Origin: Aquibium sp. ELW1220
GTDB lineage: Bacteria; Pseudomonadota; Alphaproteobacteria; Rhizobiales; Rhizobiaceae
DNA: 64,000 bases
Reading direction: 5' to 3'
NCBI RefSeq assembly: GCF_030398385.1
Contig: NZ_JAOAOQ010000011.1
Span: forward strand, 88,708 to 152,707
Made by a program: the position numbers and the translations under genes
Notes under the pieces: model-generated
Seen by the model: the letters and a program-made list of their open reading frames with translations, nothing else
The model's database searches: none
Told to the model about the DNA's origin: nothing
Shown here: positions 48,117 through 58,599 of the stretch, in pieces
Layout: each line of letters starts with the position of its first letter
How positions within the stretch are numbered: the first letter of the stretch is position 1

Positions 48117-48731
48117 ATGAACCAGCTCTTCCGCAACCTCGAGCTCCGCCCCGCCGATCTGCCGCCGACGACGCAGGCCGCCGAGGGGCTGGCGCGGCGG
48201 CGGTGGAGCGTGGCCGAGATCGAGGCGCTGACGAAGGCCGGCGTGCTGGACGAGGGCGAGCGGTTCGAGCTGATCGGCGGGGAGATCGTGCCGATGGCGA
48301 CCAAGTCGCTGCCGCACGAGATACTTCGAGCATCGCTGAACCTGTGGTTCGTTCTAAATTCGCCCGAGCAGATCTGTGTGGCAGGAAGTACCACCTTCCG
48401 CCTGAGCGATGACAGCTTCGTCGAGCCCGACTTCGTGTTCTTCCGCAAGGCCGACGGGCTGGCCGCGCTGGCCCCGAAGACGGCGCTGCTGGCGGTCGAG
48501 GTCGCCGATTCCAGCCTGCGCTGGGACCTCGGGCGAAAGGCGCTGATCTATGCGCAGTTCGGCATTCCGGAACTGTGGGTGATCGATGCCGTGACAGAGG
48601 CGACCCATGTCCACACGGCGCCGGGACTGGAGGGCTATGGCTCGATCCGTCCGGTGGCGGTCGACGCGGAGGTGCGATCTACGGCCATCCCCGGCCTCTC
48701 GGTCACGCTCGCCGCGCTCGAGCGGTTCTGA
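48117..48731 (+). CDS. Uma2-family (DUF820) PD-(D/E)xK nuclease-fold protein
   Basis: 204 residues from the ATG at 48117. GERFELIGGEIVPMA, then FVEPDFVFF (catalytic Asp), LLAVEVADSS (E-V pair of the E-x-K-like motif) and YAQFGIPELWVID are the hallmarks of Uma2 proteins. The fold is nuclease-like, but the cellular role is largely unknown. A TATATAC box lies just upstream of the start. It sits between an AT-rich foreign-looking gene and a repeat-filled gap, an accessory-region setting. Confidence 0.88.
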   Translation: MNQLFRNLELRPADLPPTTQAAEGLARRRWSVAEIEALTKAGVLDEGERFELIGGEIVPMATKSLPHEILRASLNLWFVLNSPEQICVAGSTTFRLSDDSFVEPDFVFFRKADGLAALAPKTALLAVEVADSSLRWDLGRKALIYAQFGIPELWVIDAVTEATHVHTAPGLEGYGSIRPVAVDAEVRSTAIPGLSVTLAALERF

Positions 48732-49219
48732 CGCCCGCATGCCGAGGTGCATGGCCACGACGGCGTGGTGCGTCCTTCGAGGCCCGCTGCGCGGGCACCT
48801 CAGGATGAGGACCGTTGGTGGCGCGCCACTCCAGTCCTGACATATCCCTGAGCCGCCCTTTTCGGACCCTCCGAACGAGGACCGTCGGAGGCTGCCGCTC
48901 CCGGTCTGAAATGTCGCGGAAACGGCTTTGGCAGTTCTCGTTTCGCCGGCGGGAACGTCGTCCCGGTCGTGGACCCGTCGTTGGAGCAGCACAACGGTCC
49001 TCATCCTGAGGTGCCCGGAGAAGCCGAGCCTCGAAGGACGCACGACCGAGCCGCTCTCCGGGAAGCACATTCTTGGGGGAGAGGACATGAGCCTCGGTAT
49101 CGGAATTTCCGATACCTCCTTTCTGACAAATGAAATTGCGAATGGCGGAATTCGTGGCACTCTGTGACAAGGGACCACGCCGCCAGCACAGAGCGGCCCC
49201 CGACAATGGGAGAACCGTG
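48732..49219. other. Repeat-containing non-coding region before polyamine transporter
   Basis: 488 bp with no convincing gene; the long family D inverted repeat (48768-49043) takes up most of it. From 49044 to 49219 lies the likely promoter and leader of the binding-protein gene, including an AT-rich run near 49100-49140. Short frames here have no protein-like features. Confidence 0.6.
48768..49043. repeat. Long inverted repeat, family D
   Basis: The left arm GTGCGTCCTTCGAGGC ... CACCTCAGGATGAGGACCGTT is mirrored by the right arm AACGGTCCTCATCCTGAGGTG ... GCCTCGAAGGACGCAC, about 50 bp each with short differences in the middle. A core of about 170 bp with further small palindromes lies between. 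It separates the Uma2 gene from the polyamine transporter. Similar CCTCATCCTGAGG-type palindromes are common in rhizobial genomes. Confidence 0.85.
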
Positions 49220-50377
49220 ATGAAGAAGCTTCTGCAGTCATGCACCGCGCTGACGCTCGCGCTCAGCGTTTCGGCCTCCGCCTTCGCCCAGGTCACGTCG
49301 ATCGGCGAGAGCGAGGGACAGGTCAACATCGTCGCCTGGGCCGGCTACATCGAGCGCGGCGAGACGATGAAGGAATTCGACTGGGTGACCAAGTTCGAGG
49401 AAGCCTCGGGCTGCAAGGTCAACGTCAAGACCGCCAACACCTCCGACGAGATGGTGGCGCTGATGAACGAGGGCGGGTTCGATCTCGTGACGGCGTCCGG
49501 CGACGCCTCGCTGCGCCTGATCGCCGGCAAGCGCGTGCAGCCGGTCAACATCGACCTCGTGCCGAGCTGGTCGACGGTGGACGAGCGGCTGAAGAACGCG
49601 CCCTGGCACACGGTGGACGGCGTGCATTACGGGGTGCCCTACATGTGGGGCCCGAACGTGCTGATGTACAACACCAACGTATTCAAGGAGGCGCCGGACT
49701 CCTGGAACGTGGTGTTCGAGCCGATGGACCTGCCGGACGGCAAGCCGAACGCCGGCCGCGTGCAGGCTTATGACGGGCCGATCCACGTCGCCGACGCCGC
49801 ACTCTACCTGATGACTCACAAGCCCGACCTCGGCATCAAGAGCCCCTACGAGCTCAACGAGGACCAGTACAAGGCGGCGCTGGACCTCCTGCGCGAGCAG
49901 CGCAAGCTCGTCGGCCGCTACTGGCACGACGCCTTCATCCAGATCGACGACTTCAAGAACGAGGGTGTGGTGGCGTCGGGCTCCTGGCCGTTCCAGGTTA
50001 ACCTCCTGAAGTCGGACAAGCAGCCTGTCGCCTCGGTGTTCCCGAAGGAGGGCGTGACGGGCTGGGCCGATACGACCATGATGCATGTCGATGCCGCCAA
50101 CCCGAACTGCGCCTACAAGTGGATGGAGCATTCGCTGGCGTCCAACCTGCAGGCCGACCTGTCGGTCTGGTTCGGTGCCAACCCGTCCGTGCCCGCCGCC
50201 TGCACCGACGGCCGCGGCATGCAGACCGCAGAGGGCTGCACCACCAACGGCTTCGACAATTTCGAGCAGGTCCGCTTCTGGACCACGCCGACGTCGAAGT
50301 GCGCCAGCCAGAACGATGCCTGCGTGCCCTATTATCGCTGGGTGTCGGACTATGTCGGCGTGATCGGCGGGCGCTGA
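49220..50377 (+). CDS. Polyamine-type ABC transporter substrate-binding protein (YdcS/PotF-like)
   Basis: 385 residues with GGGAGAA upstream. Sec signal peptide (residues 1-24, ending SAFAQ). Mature family 1/8 binding protein with VNIVAWAGYIERGE near the N-terminus, SGDASLRLIAG, and VPYMWGPNVLMYNTNVF. Two cysteine-containing loops (AACTDGRGMQTAEGCTTN and KCASQNDACVPYY) near the C-terminus could form disulfides. Its gene is first in an operon with ATPase, two permeases and an aldehyde dehydrogenase, the same set as E. coli ydcSTUVW. Confidence 0.92.
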   Translation: MKKLLQSCTALTLALSVSASAFAQVTSIGESEGQVNIVAWAGYIERGETMKEFDWVTKFEEASGCKVNVKTANTSDEMVALMNEGGFDLVTASGDASLRLIAGKRVQPVNIDLVPSWSTVDERLKNAPWHTVDGVHYGVPYMWGPNVLMYNTNVFKEAPDSWNVVFEPMDLPDGKPNAGRVQAYDGPIHVADAALYLMTHKPDLGIKSPYELNEDQYKAALDLLREQRKLVGRYWHDAFIQIDDFKNEGVVASGSWPFQVNLLKSDKQPVASVFPKEGVTGWADTTMMHVDAANPNCAYKWMEHSLASNLQADLSVWFGANPSVPAACTDGRGMQTAEGCTTNGFDNFEQVRFWTTPTSKCASQNDACVPYYRWVSDYVGVIGGR

Positions 50378-50394
50378 CGGCGGGCCGCGCCCAC

Positions 50395-50527
50395 CCCCTC
50401 ACCGTCTCGGGCTTCGCCCGATCCACCTCTCCCCCATGTGCATGGGGGAGAGGAATCGCAGCGCCTGCGGTTGGCGGCTCCTCTCCTTCGGGCAGGGGGA
50501 GAGGTGGCCTGTAGGGTCGGTGAGGGG
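50395..50527. repeat. Inverted repeat, family B
   Basis: CCCCTCACCG at the left pairs with CGGTGAGGGG at the right. Inside are two hairpins (CTCTCCCCCATG/CATGGGGGAGAG, and CCTCTCC-ttcgggcag-GGGGAGAGG). It fills the gap between the binding protein and ATPase genes, where a hairpin would let the binding protein message outlast the rest. Confidence 0.85.
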
Positions 50528-50562
50528 ATGCTCCGCATTCGCAGCAGGATCGTTCGACCACG

Positions 50563-51561
50563 ATGACCACAGCCGTCTCCTTTTCCCAGGTCTCGCGCCA
50601 CTACGGCGCGGTCAAGGCCGTCGACCGGGTCGACCTCGACGTCCGGGAAGGCGAGTTCTTCGCCATGCTCGGACCTTCGGGCTCGGGCAAGACGACGTCG
50701 CTCAGGCTGATCGCCGGCTTCGAGCAGCCTACGGCGGGGCATATCGAGATCTTCGGCGAGACGGCCGAGGGCGTGCCGCCCTACCGGCGCAACGTCAACA
50801 CCGTGTTCCAGGACTATGCGCTGTTTCCGCATCTCAACGTCGTCGACAACGTCGCCTACGGGCTGATGGTGCGCGGGGTGGCCAAGGCCGAGCGGCGACG
50901 GGCGGCGGAAGAGGTTCTGGCGATGGTCAAGCTGCCGGGCTATGGCGACCGCCGGCCGGGACAATTGTCGGGCGGCCAGCGGCAGCGCGTGGCGCTGGCG
51001 CGGGCGCTGGTCAACCGGCCGAAGGTGCTGCTGCTCGACGAGCCGCTCGGCGCGCTCGACCTGAAGCTGCGCGAGCAGATGCAGGAGGAGCTGAAGGCGC
51101 TGCAGCGCCAGCTCGGCATCACCTTCGTCTTCGTTACCCATGATCAAGGCGAGGCGCTGTCGATGGCCGATCGCGTTGCCGTGTTCAGCGAGGGCCGCAT
51201 CACGCAGGTCGGTACGCCGCAGGAGATCTACCAGCGGCCCGCCTCGCGCTTCGTCGCCGATTTCGTCGGCTCGTCCAACGTGCTGCCGCCCGACTTCGTG
51301 CAGCGCTATTGCGGGCAGCGCGGCTGGGGCAGCCTGCGGCCGGAATCGATCCGCATCCAGGCAGATGCCTCCGGCGACGGCGTGCCCGCGCGCGTCCTGT
51401 CGAAGAGCTATCTGGGCGCCGCCACGCGGGTGGTGCTGGACGCGGACGGGCTGCGGATCAACGCGATCCTGCCCGCCGGCGCCCGTCTGCCGGACGACGG
51501 CGAGGCGGTGGTGCTGACCTTCAATCGCGAGACGCTGCACGTCATGGGGGGCGAGGGGTGA
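50563..51561 (+). CDS. Polyamine ABC transporter ATP-binding protein (PotA/YdcT-like)
   Basis: 332 residues. Walker A GPSGSGKTTS, signature LSGGQRQRVALARAL, Walker B VLLLDEPLGALD, H-loop VTHDQGEA, and a C-terminal TOBE domain (ESIRIQADASGDGVPARVL). The stop overlaps the GTG of the next permease by 4 bp. Confidence 0.93.
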   Translation: MTTAVSFSQVSRHYGAVKAVDRVDLDVREGEFFAMLGPSGSGKTTSLRLIAGFEQPTAGHIEIFGETAEGVPPYRRNVNTVFQDYALFPHLNVVDNVAYGLMVRGVAKAERRRAAEEVLAMVKLPGYGDRRPGQLSGGQRQRVALARALVNRPKVLLLDEPLGALDLKLREQMQEELKALQRQLGITFVFVTHDQGEALSMADRVAVFSEGRITQVGTPQEIYQRPASRFVADFVGSSNVLPPDFVQRYCGQRGWGSLRPESIRIQADASGDGVPARVLSKSYLGAATRVVLDADGLRINAILPAGARLPDDGEAVVLTFNRETLHVMGGEG

Positions 51562-52511
51562 GGGCCTTGTCGGCAAACCCCGCCATCCTGCCCCGCCGCG
51601 GCGGCGTCGCGGGGGCGCTGTCGGATGCATTCTGGCGGCATCCGGGGCTGCTTCTGTTCCTGATGCTGACGCCGCCGGTGCTGTGGCTGGGGATCATCTA
51701 TCTGGGATCGCTGTTTGCGCTGCTCGCGCAGAGCTTCTTCTCGATCGACGAGTTCTCGGGCCTCGTCCAGTACGAGTTCACGCTGAAGACCTATGGCGAA
51801 CTGCTGCGTGCCCAGAACCTCGACGTCATCGTGCGCACGGTCGTCATGGCGGCGATCGTGACGCTGGCGGCCGCCGCCGTTGCCTTCCCGATCGCCTATT
51901 TCGCGGCGCGCTACGCGAAGGGCAAATGGAAGGCGTTCTTCTATCTCGCGGTGATGCTGCCCCTGTGGTCGAGCTATCTCGTCAAGGTCTATGCCTGGAA
52001 GCTGATCCTCGCCAAGGAAGGCATCCTGAACTGGCTGCTGGCCAAGCTGCACCTGACCTGGCTGCTCGAGGCCTGGCTGTCGCTGCCGATCGTCGGCGGC
52101 AATTCGCTGTCCTTCAGCTATACCGGCACCTTCCTCGTCTTTCTCTACGTCTGGCTGCCCTTCATGATCCTGCCGCTGCAGGCGGCGCTGGAGCGCGTTC
52201 CGGGGAACCTGGTCGAGGCCTCGTCGGATCTCGGCGCTGCCCCCGCCACGACGTTCCGGCACGTGATCTTCCCGCTGGCGCTGCCGGGGCTGGTGGCCGG
52301 CTCGATCTTCACGTTTTCGCTGACATTGGGCGACTACATCATCCCGCAGATCGTCGGTACGTCGCGGCTGTTCATCGGCCAGGCGGTCTATGCGCACCAG
52401 GGCACGGCCGGCAACATCCCGCTGGCGGCCGCCTTCACGGTGGTGCCGATCGTGGTGATGGGGTTCTACCTGTGGGGCGCCAAGCGGCTGGGGGCGTTCG
52501 ATGCGATGTGA
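51558..52511 (+). CDS. Polyamine ABC transporter permease (PotB/YdcU-like)
   Basis: 317 residues from a GTG in a GTGA overlap with the ATPase. Six helices; the first is FLMLTPPVLWLGIIYLGSLF. The EAA loop is EASSDLGAAPATTFRHVIFP. It forms half of the inner-membrane pore. A 218-bp gap filled by a palindromic repeat then separates it from the partner permease. Confidence 0.93.
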   Translation: MRALSANPAILPRRGGVAGALSDAFWRHPGLLLFLMLTPPVLWLGIIYLGSLFALLAQSFFSIDEFSGLVQYEFTLKTYGELLRAQNLDVIVRTVVMAAIVTLAAAAVAFPIAYFAARYAKGKWKAFFYLAVMLPLWSSYLVKVYAWKLILAKEGILNWLLAKLHLTWLLEAWLSLPIVGGNSLSFSYTGTFLVFLYVWLPFMILPLQAALERVPGNLVEASSDLGAAPATTFRHVIFPLALPGLVAGSIFTFSLTLGDYIIPQIVGTSRLFIGQAVYAHQGTAGNIPLAAAFTVVPIVVMGFYLWGAKRLGAFDAM

Positions 52512-52552
52512 GATAGCACGGTCCCCGGCGCCGTCACCTGCTCCGCTGCGTC

Positions 52553-52694
52553 GCAGGACCCCCACCCCTCACCCCTCCCCACAAGGGGGAGGGGGGGCGC
52601 GAGCGTTGGAGCTCGTCGTTCGGTCGAATGAGGAAGCGGTGACGCCGGTGTCCCCCTCCCCCTTGTGGGGAGGGGTGAGGGGTGGGGGTCCTGC
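52553..52694. repeat. Long inverted repeat, family C
   Basis: Perfect or nearly perfect arms of about 45 bp, starting GCAGGACCCCCACCCCTCAC on the left and ending GTGAGGGGTGGGGGTCCTGC on the right. Each holds a smaller CCCCTCCCC/GGGGAGGGG-type hairpin. The core is about 50 bp. It splits the two permease genes of one transporter, an unusual site for so strong a structure. Confidence 0.92.
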
Positions 52695-52729
52695 TGCGGT
52701 GAGGGGTTCTGCGGCGGTGAGGGGCAGGG

Positions 52730-53590
52730 ATGGACGTTCTTGCCGGGCCGGACGTCGCCGTCGGGAGATTGCCCATGCGCGCTGACCGCAACGAGCGCGC
52801 GCCGCTGCCGCTGACGATCGCCGCGGCGGCCGGGCTCCTGTTCCTTCACCTGCCGATCCTGCTGATCTTCGTCTATGCCTTCACCACGGAAGACAAGAGC
52901 TATGCCTGGCCGCCGCCAGGCTTCACCACCAAGTGGTTCGCGGTGACCTGGAACCGCCCGGACGTCTGGGAGGCGCTGACGCTGTCGGTCAAGGTGGCGT
53001 CGATCTCGACGGCCGTCGCGCTGGTGCTGGGCACCTTGTGCGCGGCCGCCGTGAGCCGGACCAAGTTTTTCGGCCGCGAGACCATTTCGCTGCTGGTCAT
53101 CCTGCCGATCGCGCTGCCGGGCATCATCACGGGCATCGCGCTGCGGTCTGCCTTCTCGCTCGCCGAGATCCCGTTCTCGACCTGGACCATCGTGCTCGGC
53201 CACGCCACCTTCTGCGTGGTCGTCGTCTACAACAATGCGGTGGCCCGGTTCCGGCGCACCTCGGCGTCGCTGATCGAGGCGTCGATGGATCTCGGTGCCG
53301 ACGGATTCCAGACATTTCGCTACGTGATCCTGCCCAACATCGGCACAGCGCTGCTTGCCGGCGGCATGCTCGCCTTCGCGCTGTCGTTCGACGAGGTGAT
53401 CGTGACCACATTCACGGCCGGCCAGCAGGCGACGCTGCCGATCTGGATGCTGGAGGAACTGGTGCGGCCGCGGCAGCGGCCGGTCACCAACGTGGTGGCG
53501 ATGGTGGTGGTGATCGTCACCTTCCTGCCGATCCTCGCCGCCTTCTATCTGACCCGGGACGGCGACCAGATCGCCGGAGCGGGGAAGTGA
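52730..53590 (+). CDS. Polyamine ABC transporter permease (PotC/YdcV-like)
   Basis: 286 residues from the ATG at 52730 (GAGGGGCAGGG upstream); an ATG at 52775 would give 271 residues. Six helices, with [20 protein letters not shown] as the EAA loop and the PotC-type first helix [16 protein letters not shown]. Partner of the permease at 51558 despite the repeat between them. Confidence 0.93.
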   Translation: MDVLAGPDVAVGRLPMRADRNERAPLPLTIAAAAGLLFLHLPILLIFVYAFTTEDKSYAWPPPGFTTKWFAVTWNRPDVWEALTLSVKVASISTAVALVLGTLCAAAVSRTKFFGRETISLLVILPIALPGIITGIALRSAFSLAEIPFSTWTIVLGHATFCVVVVYNNAVARFRRTSASLIEASMDLGADGFQTFRYVILPNIGTALLAGGMLAFALSFDEVIVTTFTAGQQATLPIWMLEELVRPRQRPVTNVVAMVVVIVTFLPILAAFYLTRDGDQIAGAGK

Positions 53591-53602
53591 AACGGACGAA
53601 TG

Positions 53603-53660
53603 GCGAGTGGCGAATAGCGAATAGCGACTAGGGTCATTCTTTTCGCCATTCGCCACTCGC
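53603..53660. repeat. Short inverted repeat, family E
   Basis: GCGAGTGGCGAATAGCGAA pairs with TTCGCCATTCGCCACTCGC with one mismatch across a 20-bp centre. Short GCGAAT units also repeat in tandem on the left side. It lies between the second permease and the aldehyde dehydrogenase gene. Confidence 0.8.
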
Positions 53661-53684
53661 TTCTCGAAAACAGGGAGATACACG

Positions 53685-55112
53685 ATGGACACCGCAATGC
53701 TGATCGGTTCGCGCTTCGAGGCCGGGACCGAGATGGAGGAGCCGATCCTCAACCCGCGTACAGGCGCGACGATCCTGAACCTGCCCGAAGCGAACCAGGG
53801 CCAGATCGAGGCGGCGGTGGCGGCCGCCGACAAAGCCTTCGCGACATGGTCGCGGACCACGCCCGCGCAGCGTTCGGGATATCTGCTCAAGATCGCAGAC
53901 CGGATCGAGGCGGAGGCCGATGGCTTCGCGGCACTCGAGGCGCTGAACTGCGGCAAGCCGATCAATGCGGTGAAGAACGACGAGATTCCGGCGATCGTCG
54001 ACTGCTACCGCTTCTTTGCCGGCGCGGTGCGCTCGATGCCCGGTGCTGTGGCGGGCGAGTACCTGCCGGGCTTCACCTCGATGATCCGGCGCGACCCGAT
54101 CGGCATCGTCGCCTCGATCGCGCCGTGGAACTACCCGCTGATGATGATGGCCTGGAAGCTGGCGCCCGCCATCGCCGGCGGCAACACCGTGGTGTTCAAG
54201 CCGTCGGAGCAGACGCCGCTGACGGCGCTGAAGCTGGCGCGCATTCTCGCCGAAGTGCTGCCGGAGGGCGTGGTCAACGTGGTGCTCGGGCGCGGCGAGA
54301 GCGTCGGCAACGCGCTGATCAACCATCCCAAGGTCAACATGATCTCGATCACCGGCGACATCGCGACCGGCAAGAAGGTGCTGCAGGCCGCCGCCAAGTC
54401 GGTCAAGCGCACGCATCTGGAACTTGGCGGCAAGGCGCCGGTGATCGTCTTCGACGACGCCGACCTCGACGCCGTCGTCGGCGGACTGCGCGCCTTCGGC
54501 TTCTACAATGCCGGACAGGACTGCACCGCCGCCTGCCGCATCTATGCCGGCGAGAAGGTCTACGAGAAGCTGGTGGCCGACCTCTCCTCGGCGGTCTCGA
54601 CCATCGCCTACGGGCAGGAGGACGACACCACCAACGAGATCGGGCCGCTGATCTCCAAGCGCCAGCGCGACCGTGTCTCTTCCTTCGTCGAGCGGGCGTC
54701 GGAACTCAACCACATCGAGATCACCACCGGCGGCAAGCCGGGCGAGGGCGGCGGCTTCTACTACCAGCCGACCGTGGTGGCCGGCGCGCTGCAGTCCGAC
54801 GAGATCGTGCGCCGCGAGGTGTTCGGCCCGGTCGTCTCGGTGACGCGCTTCTCCGACGTCGACGAGGCGGTGAGTTGGGCCAATGACAGCGACTACGGGT
54901 TGGCGTCGTCGGTGTGGACGAAGGACGTCGGCCGCGCGATGGCGACGGCTTCGCGGCTGCAGTACGGCTGCACCTGGATCAACACCCATTTCATGCTGAC
55001 CAACGAAATGCCGCATGGCGGGCTGAAGCAGTCCGGCTACGGCAAGGACATGTCGCTCTACGCGCTGGAGGATTATACGGCGGTGCGCCACGTGATGGTG
55101 GCGCACGGGTAG
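53685..55112 (+). CDS. Aldehyde dehydrogenase, gamma-aminobutyraldehyde dehydrogenase type (PatD/YdcW-like)
   Basis: 475 residues. Family motifs: catalytic Cys in GQDCTAACR (the PatD-type variant), general base Glu in [10 protein letters not shown], and NAD-binding SITGDIATG. PatD converts 4-aminobutanal, from putrescine transamination or oxidation, to GABA. Its position just after polyamine uptake genes gives the same gene set as E. coli ydcSTUVW. Promoter or ribosome site: CAGGGAGA lies just upstream of the ATG. Confidence 0.9.
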   Translation: MDTAMLIGSRFEAGTEMEEPILNPRTGATILNLPEANQGQIEAAVAAADKAFATWSRTTPAQRSGYLLKIADRIEAEADGFAALEALNCGKPINAVKNDEIPAIVDCYRFFAGAVRSMPGAVAGEYLPGFTSMIRRDPIGIVASIAPWNYPLMMMAWKLAPAIAGGNTVVFKPSEQTPLTALKLARILAEVLPEGVVNVVLGRGESVGNALINHPKVNMISITGDIATGKKVLQAAAKSVKRTHLELGGKAPVIVFDDADLDAVVGGLRAFGFYNAGQDCTAACRIYAGEKVYEKLVADLSSAVSTIAYGQEDDTTNEIGPLISKRQRDRVSSFVERASELNHIEITTGGKPGEGGGFYYQPTVVAGALQSDEIVRREVFGPVVSVTRFSDVDEAVSWANDSDYGLASSVWTKDVGRAMATASRLQYGCTWINTHFMLTNEMPHGGLKQSGYGKDMSLYALEDYTAVRHVMVAHG

Positions 55113-55258
55113 CGGCAGCTTATCGACCTCGAACGACGCGCCGCGGAATCCTTGGCGGCGCGTCGCCTTTCGGGCCTTCCGCGCCGTCGCCCCGCTTGGT
55201 GTCGTGGCCGCATTGACCTATGTGTGACGTCAGACCGCGCATTCAGCAGGGGGGCCAG

Positions 55259-56431
<1,173 letters not shown>

Positions 56432-56715
56432 GGGGCTGTCCGGCCTTTCCCGACCGGCAAGCTTGCGGATATCGCTCGCGCAACCGGGGGCATCGGGATC
56501 GTTCGCACGCTCCTGGGCATAAAGTCGCCGGCGCTTTACCCGTCGCGGTGGAAATGCAACCGTGCATTTGTTAAGAAGACTAGACACTTTGTAGTTTTGC
56601 CCGGCGCCGATCGACCGCCGAGCATCCGCGAGGTGAAACGATGTATCGGCAGTTCGTCTTCCTGCCATAAGCGACGGGTTCGGGTCGCGGGCGGGGAGCC
56701 GGTCTTCCGACGGAA
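56432..56715. other. Non-coding region upstream of the cyclase-like gene
   Basis: 284 bp without a convincing gene. An AT-rich stretch at about 56567-56600 (TTGTTAAGAAGACTAGACAC) could hold the promoter for the cyclase-like and P450-DyP genes. No terminator with a T-run is evident after mrp. Confidence 0.4.
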
Positions 56716-58506
56716 ATGGGGCAATGCATGGCCGGCCCGCGCTATACGCGGCAGGTGGCGACGATCGTATCGATCGATGCAGCGGGGTTCTCCCGTCTGA
56801 TGGGCATCGACGACGAGGCGACGGTCGCGACGTTCGAGCAGATGAGGGAACTCATCGACGCGACCTGCGCGGACCATGGCGGCCGACTGTTCGGTCCCGC
56901 CGGCGACAGCATGATGGCGGAGTTCGGCGCGCCGGTGGAGGCGCTGCTGGCCGCGCTGGACTTCCAGGACCGCATCCGCGACCACAACGAGGCCATCGCA
57001 CCCGACCGGCGGATGTCCTTTCGGGCGGGCATCAATACCGGCAGCGTGATCGTTCGCGACGAGAGCCGCTACGGCGACGACGTCAACATCGCCGCCCGGC
57101 TGCAGGAGATCGCGCCCGAAGGCGGCGTGGTGATCTCCGACACGACGTGGCAGCACGTGCGCGACCGCGCCGCCGTGCGCTTCACCGATCTCGGGATCCA
57201 GGATTTCCACAACATCCTCCTGCCGGTCCGCGCCTACCGGGTCGAGCGCGGGGTCTCGCTGCCGGTGGTCCGGCAGGACGGCGCGGCGCCCTTCTCGTTC
57301 TTCCGCGCCGACGGCAAGGGCGGTCCGCCCGCGATCGCCATCCTGCCGCTACGCAGCGAACCCGACGATCCCGAGACACGCTACATCGGCGAGGGCATCG
57401 CCGAGGACATCATCGCAGGCCTGTCCAACGTGCGCTGGCTGCCGGTAATCTCGGTCAATTCAAGCCGCCAGTTCAAGGATGCCGGGGTGACCTCGGAGGC
57501 GGCCGGCCGCGCACTCGGCGCCCGCTACGTGGTGACCGGGACGGTGACCCGCAACGGCAACCAGCTGCGCGTGCGCACGATGCTCGACGACGCCTCGACC
57601 AACCGCAACATCTGGTCGCGCCGCTACGACCGCGACATGACCGACATGTTCGACATGCAAGGCGAGATCGGCAGCGAGATCGTCGCGACGCTGGAAAAGG
57701 AGGTCGACCGGATCGAACAGGCGCGCACCTTCCGCGTCCCGTGGGAGAGCCTGGAAACCTGGCAACTGGTGCGGCGCGGGCGCTGGCACATGCAGCGGCG
57801 AACGCGCGAGGACACGGAACGCGCGCTGGAGTTCTTCCAGGCGGCCTACGAGCGCGACGCGAATTCCTCGACCGTGCTGGACGAGCTGGCCTGGTGGTAC
57901 TTCTGGCGGTCCTGGCTGAACTTCGGCGCGAGCGGCGAGTACCGCGAGGACCTCGAGCGCGTGGTGGAGTATTCGCGCAAGGCGCTCTACGTCGACAGCC
58001 AGGATGCGCGCCCGCATGCCTATCTCGGCATCACCGACATCATGTCGGGCCGTCCGCGCGGTGCGCTCGAACATCTGTCGGAGGCCCTGCGGATCAACCC
58101 GAGCTTCGCCTTCGCCCGCTCGGCCATGGGGAGCGCGCACAACCTGCTTGGCGAGGCCGGGCGCGCCATCCCGCTGTTCCAGGGCGCGGACCGGCTGAGC
58201 CCCTTCGATCTCTACCGCTTCCACAATCTCGGCGAACTCGCCTCCGCCCAGTGCCTCGCGGGCGACTGGGATGGCGCGGTCATCAGCGCGGAGCGCTCGC
58301 TGATGCTCGCACCGGCCTACTGGTATGCGCGGTTCCTCAAGGCCGGCGCACTCGCCCGGACGGGACGGCATGACGAGGCGCGGGCCGAACGGACGATCCT
58401 GCTCGGACAGGACCCACGCTTCACCGTCGAGAAGGCCGCCCTTATCCCGTTTGCCGACAAGGCGTACAACGATCTCCTGATCGCCGCCTATCTCGCCGCC
58501 GAATAA
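56716..58506 (+). CDS. Class III nucleotide cyclase-like protein with TolB-like and TPR domains
   Basis: 596 residues; an ATG at 56728 is an alternative start. Residues 12-175 are a class III cyclase homology domain. The metal-binding Asp residues (D21 in SIDAAGFS, D64 in AGDSMM) and the transition-state pair N124/R128 are present. At the positions that read the base (Lys and Asp in adenylate cyclases) it has Gly60 and Ser117. A TolB N-terminal-like domain (about 210-335, IAILPLRSEPDD to DMQGEIGSEIVATL) and a TPR region (about 360-580) follow. It is a soluble protein. This layout is common in rhizobial cyclases. Here the nucleotide made, if any, is uncertain. The P450-DyP gene starts 93 bp downstream. 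Confidence 0.85.
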   Translation: MGQCMAGPRYTRQVATIVSIDAAGFSRLMGIDDEATVATFEQMRELIDATCADHGGRLFGPAGDSMMAEFGAPVEALLAALDFQDRIRDHNEAIAPDRRMSFRAGINTGSVIVRDESRYGDDVNIAARLQEIAPEGGVVISDTTWQHVRDRAAVRFTDLGIQDFHNILLPVRAYRVERGVSLPVVRQDGAAPFSFFRADGKGGPPAIAILPLRSEPDDPETRYIGEGIAEDIIAGLSNVRWLPVISVNSSRQFKDAGVTSEAAGRALGARYVVTGTVTRNGNQLRVRTMLDDASTNRNIWSRRYDRDMTDMFDMQGEIGSEIVATLEKEVDRIEQARTFRVPWESLETWQLVRRGRWHMQRRTREDTERALEFFQAAYERDANSSTVLDELAWWYFWRSWLNFGASGEYREDLERVVEYSRKALYVDSQDARPHAYLGITDIMSGRPRGALEHLSEALRINPSFAFARSAMGSAHNLLGEAGRAIPLFQGADRLSPFDLYRFHNLGELASAQCLAGDWDGAVISAERSLMLAPAYWYARFLKAGALARTGRHDEARAERTILLGQDPRFTVEKAALIPFADKAYNDLLIAAYLAAE

Positions 58507-58599
58507 GTCCCCCGAACCGCGCCGCAGTGTGAAGCGCGTCACTTACAGTGGCGGGCACAGCGCTTTACCTGCAACCTGGGAACAGTCGGGGACAGCACG

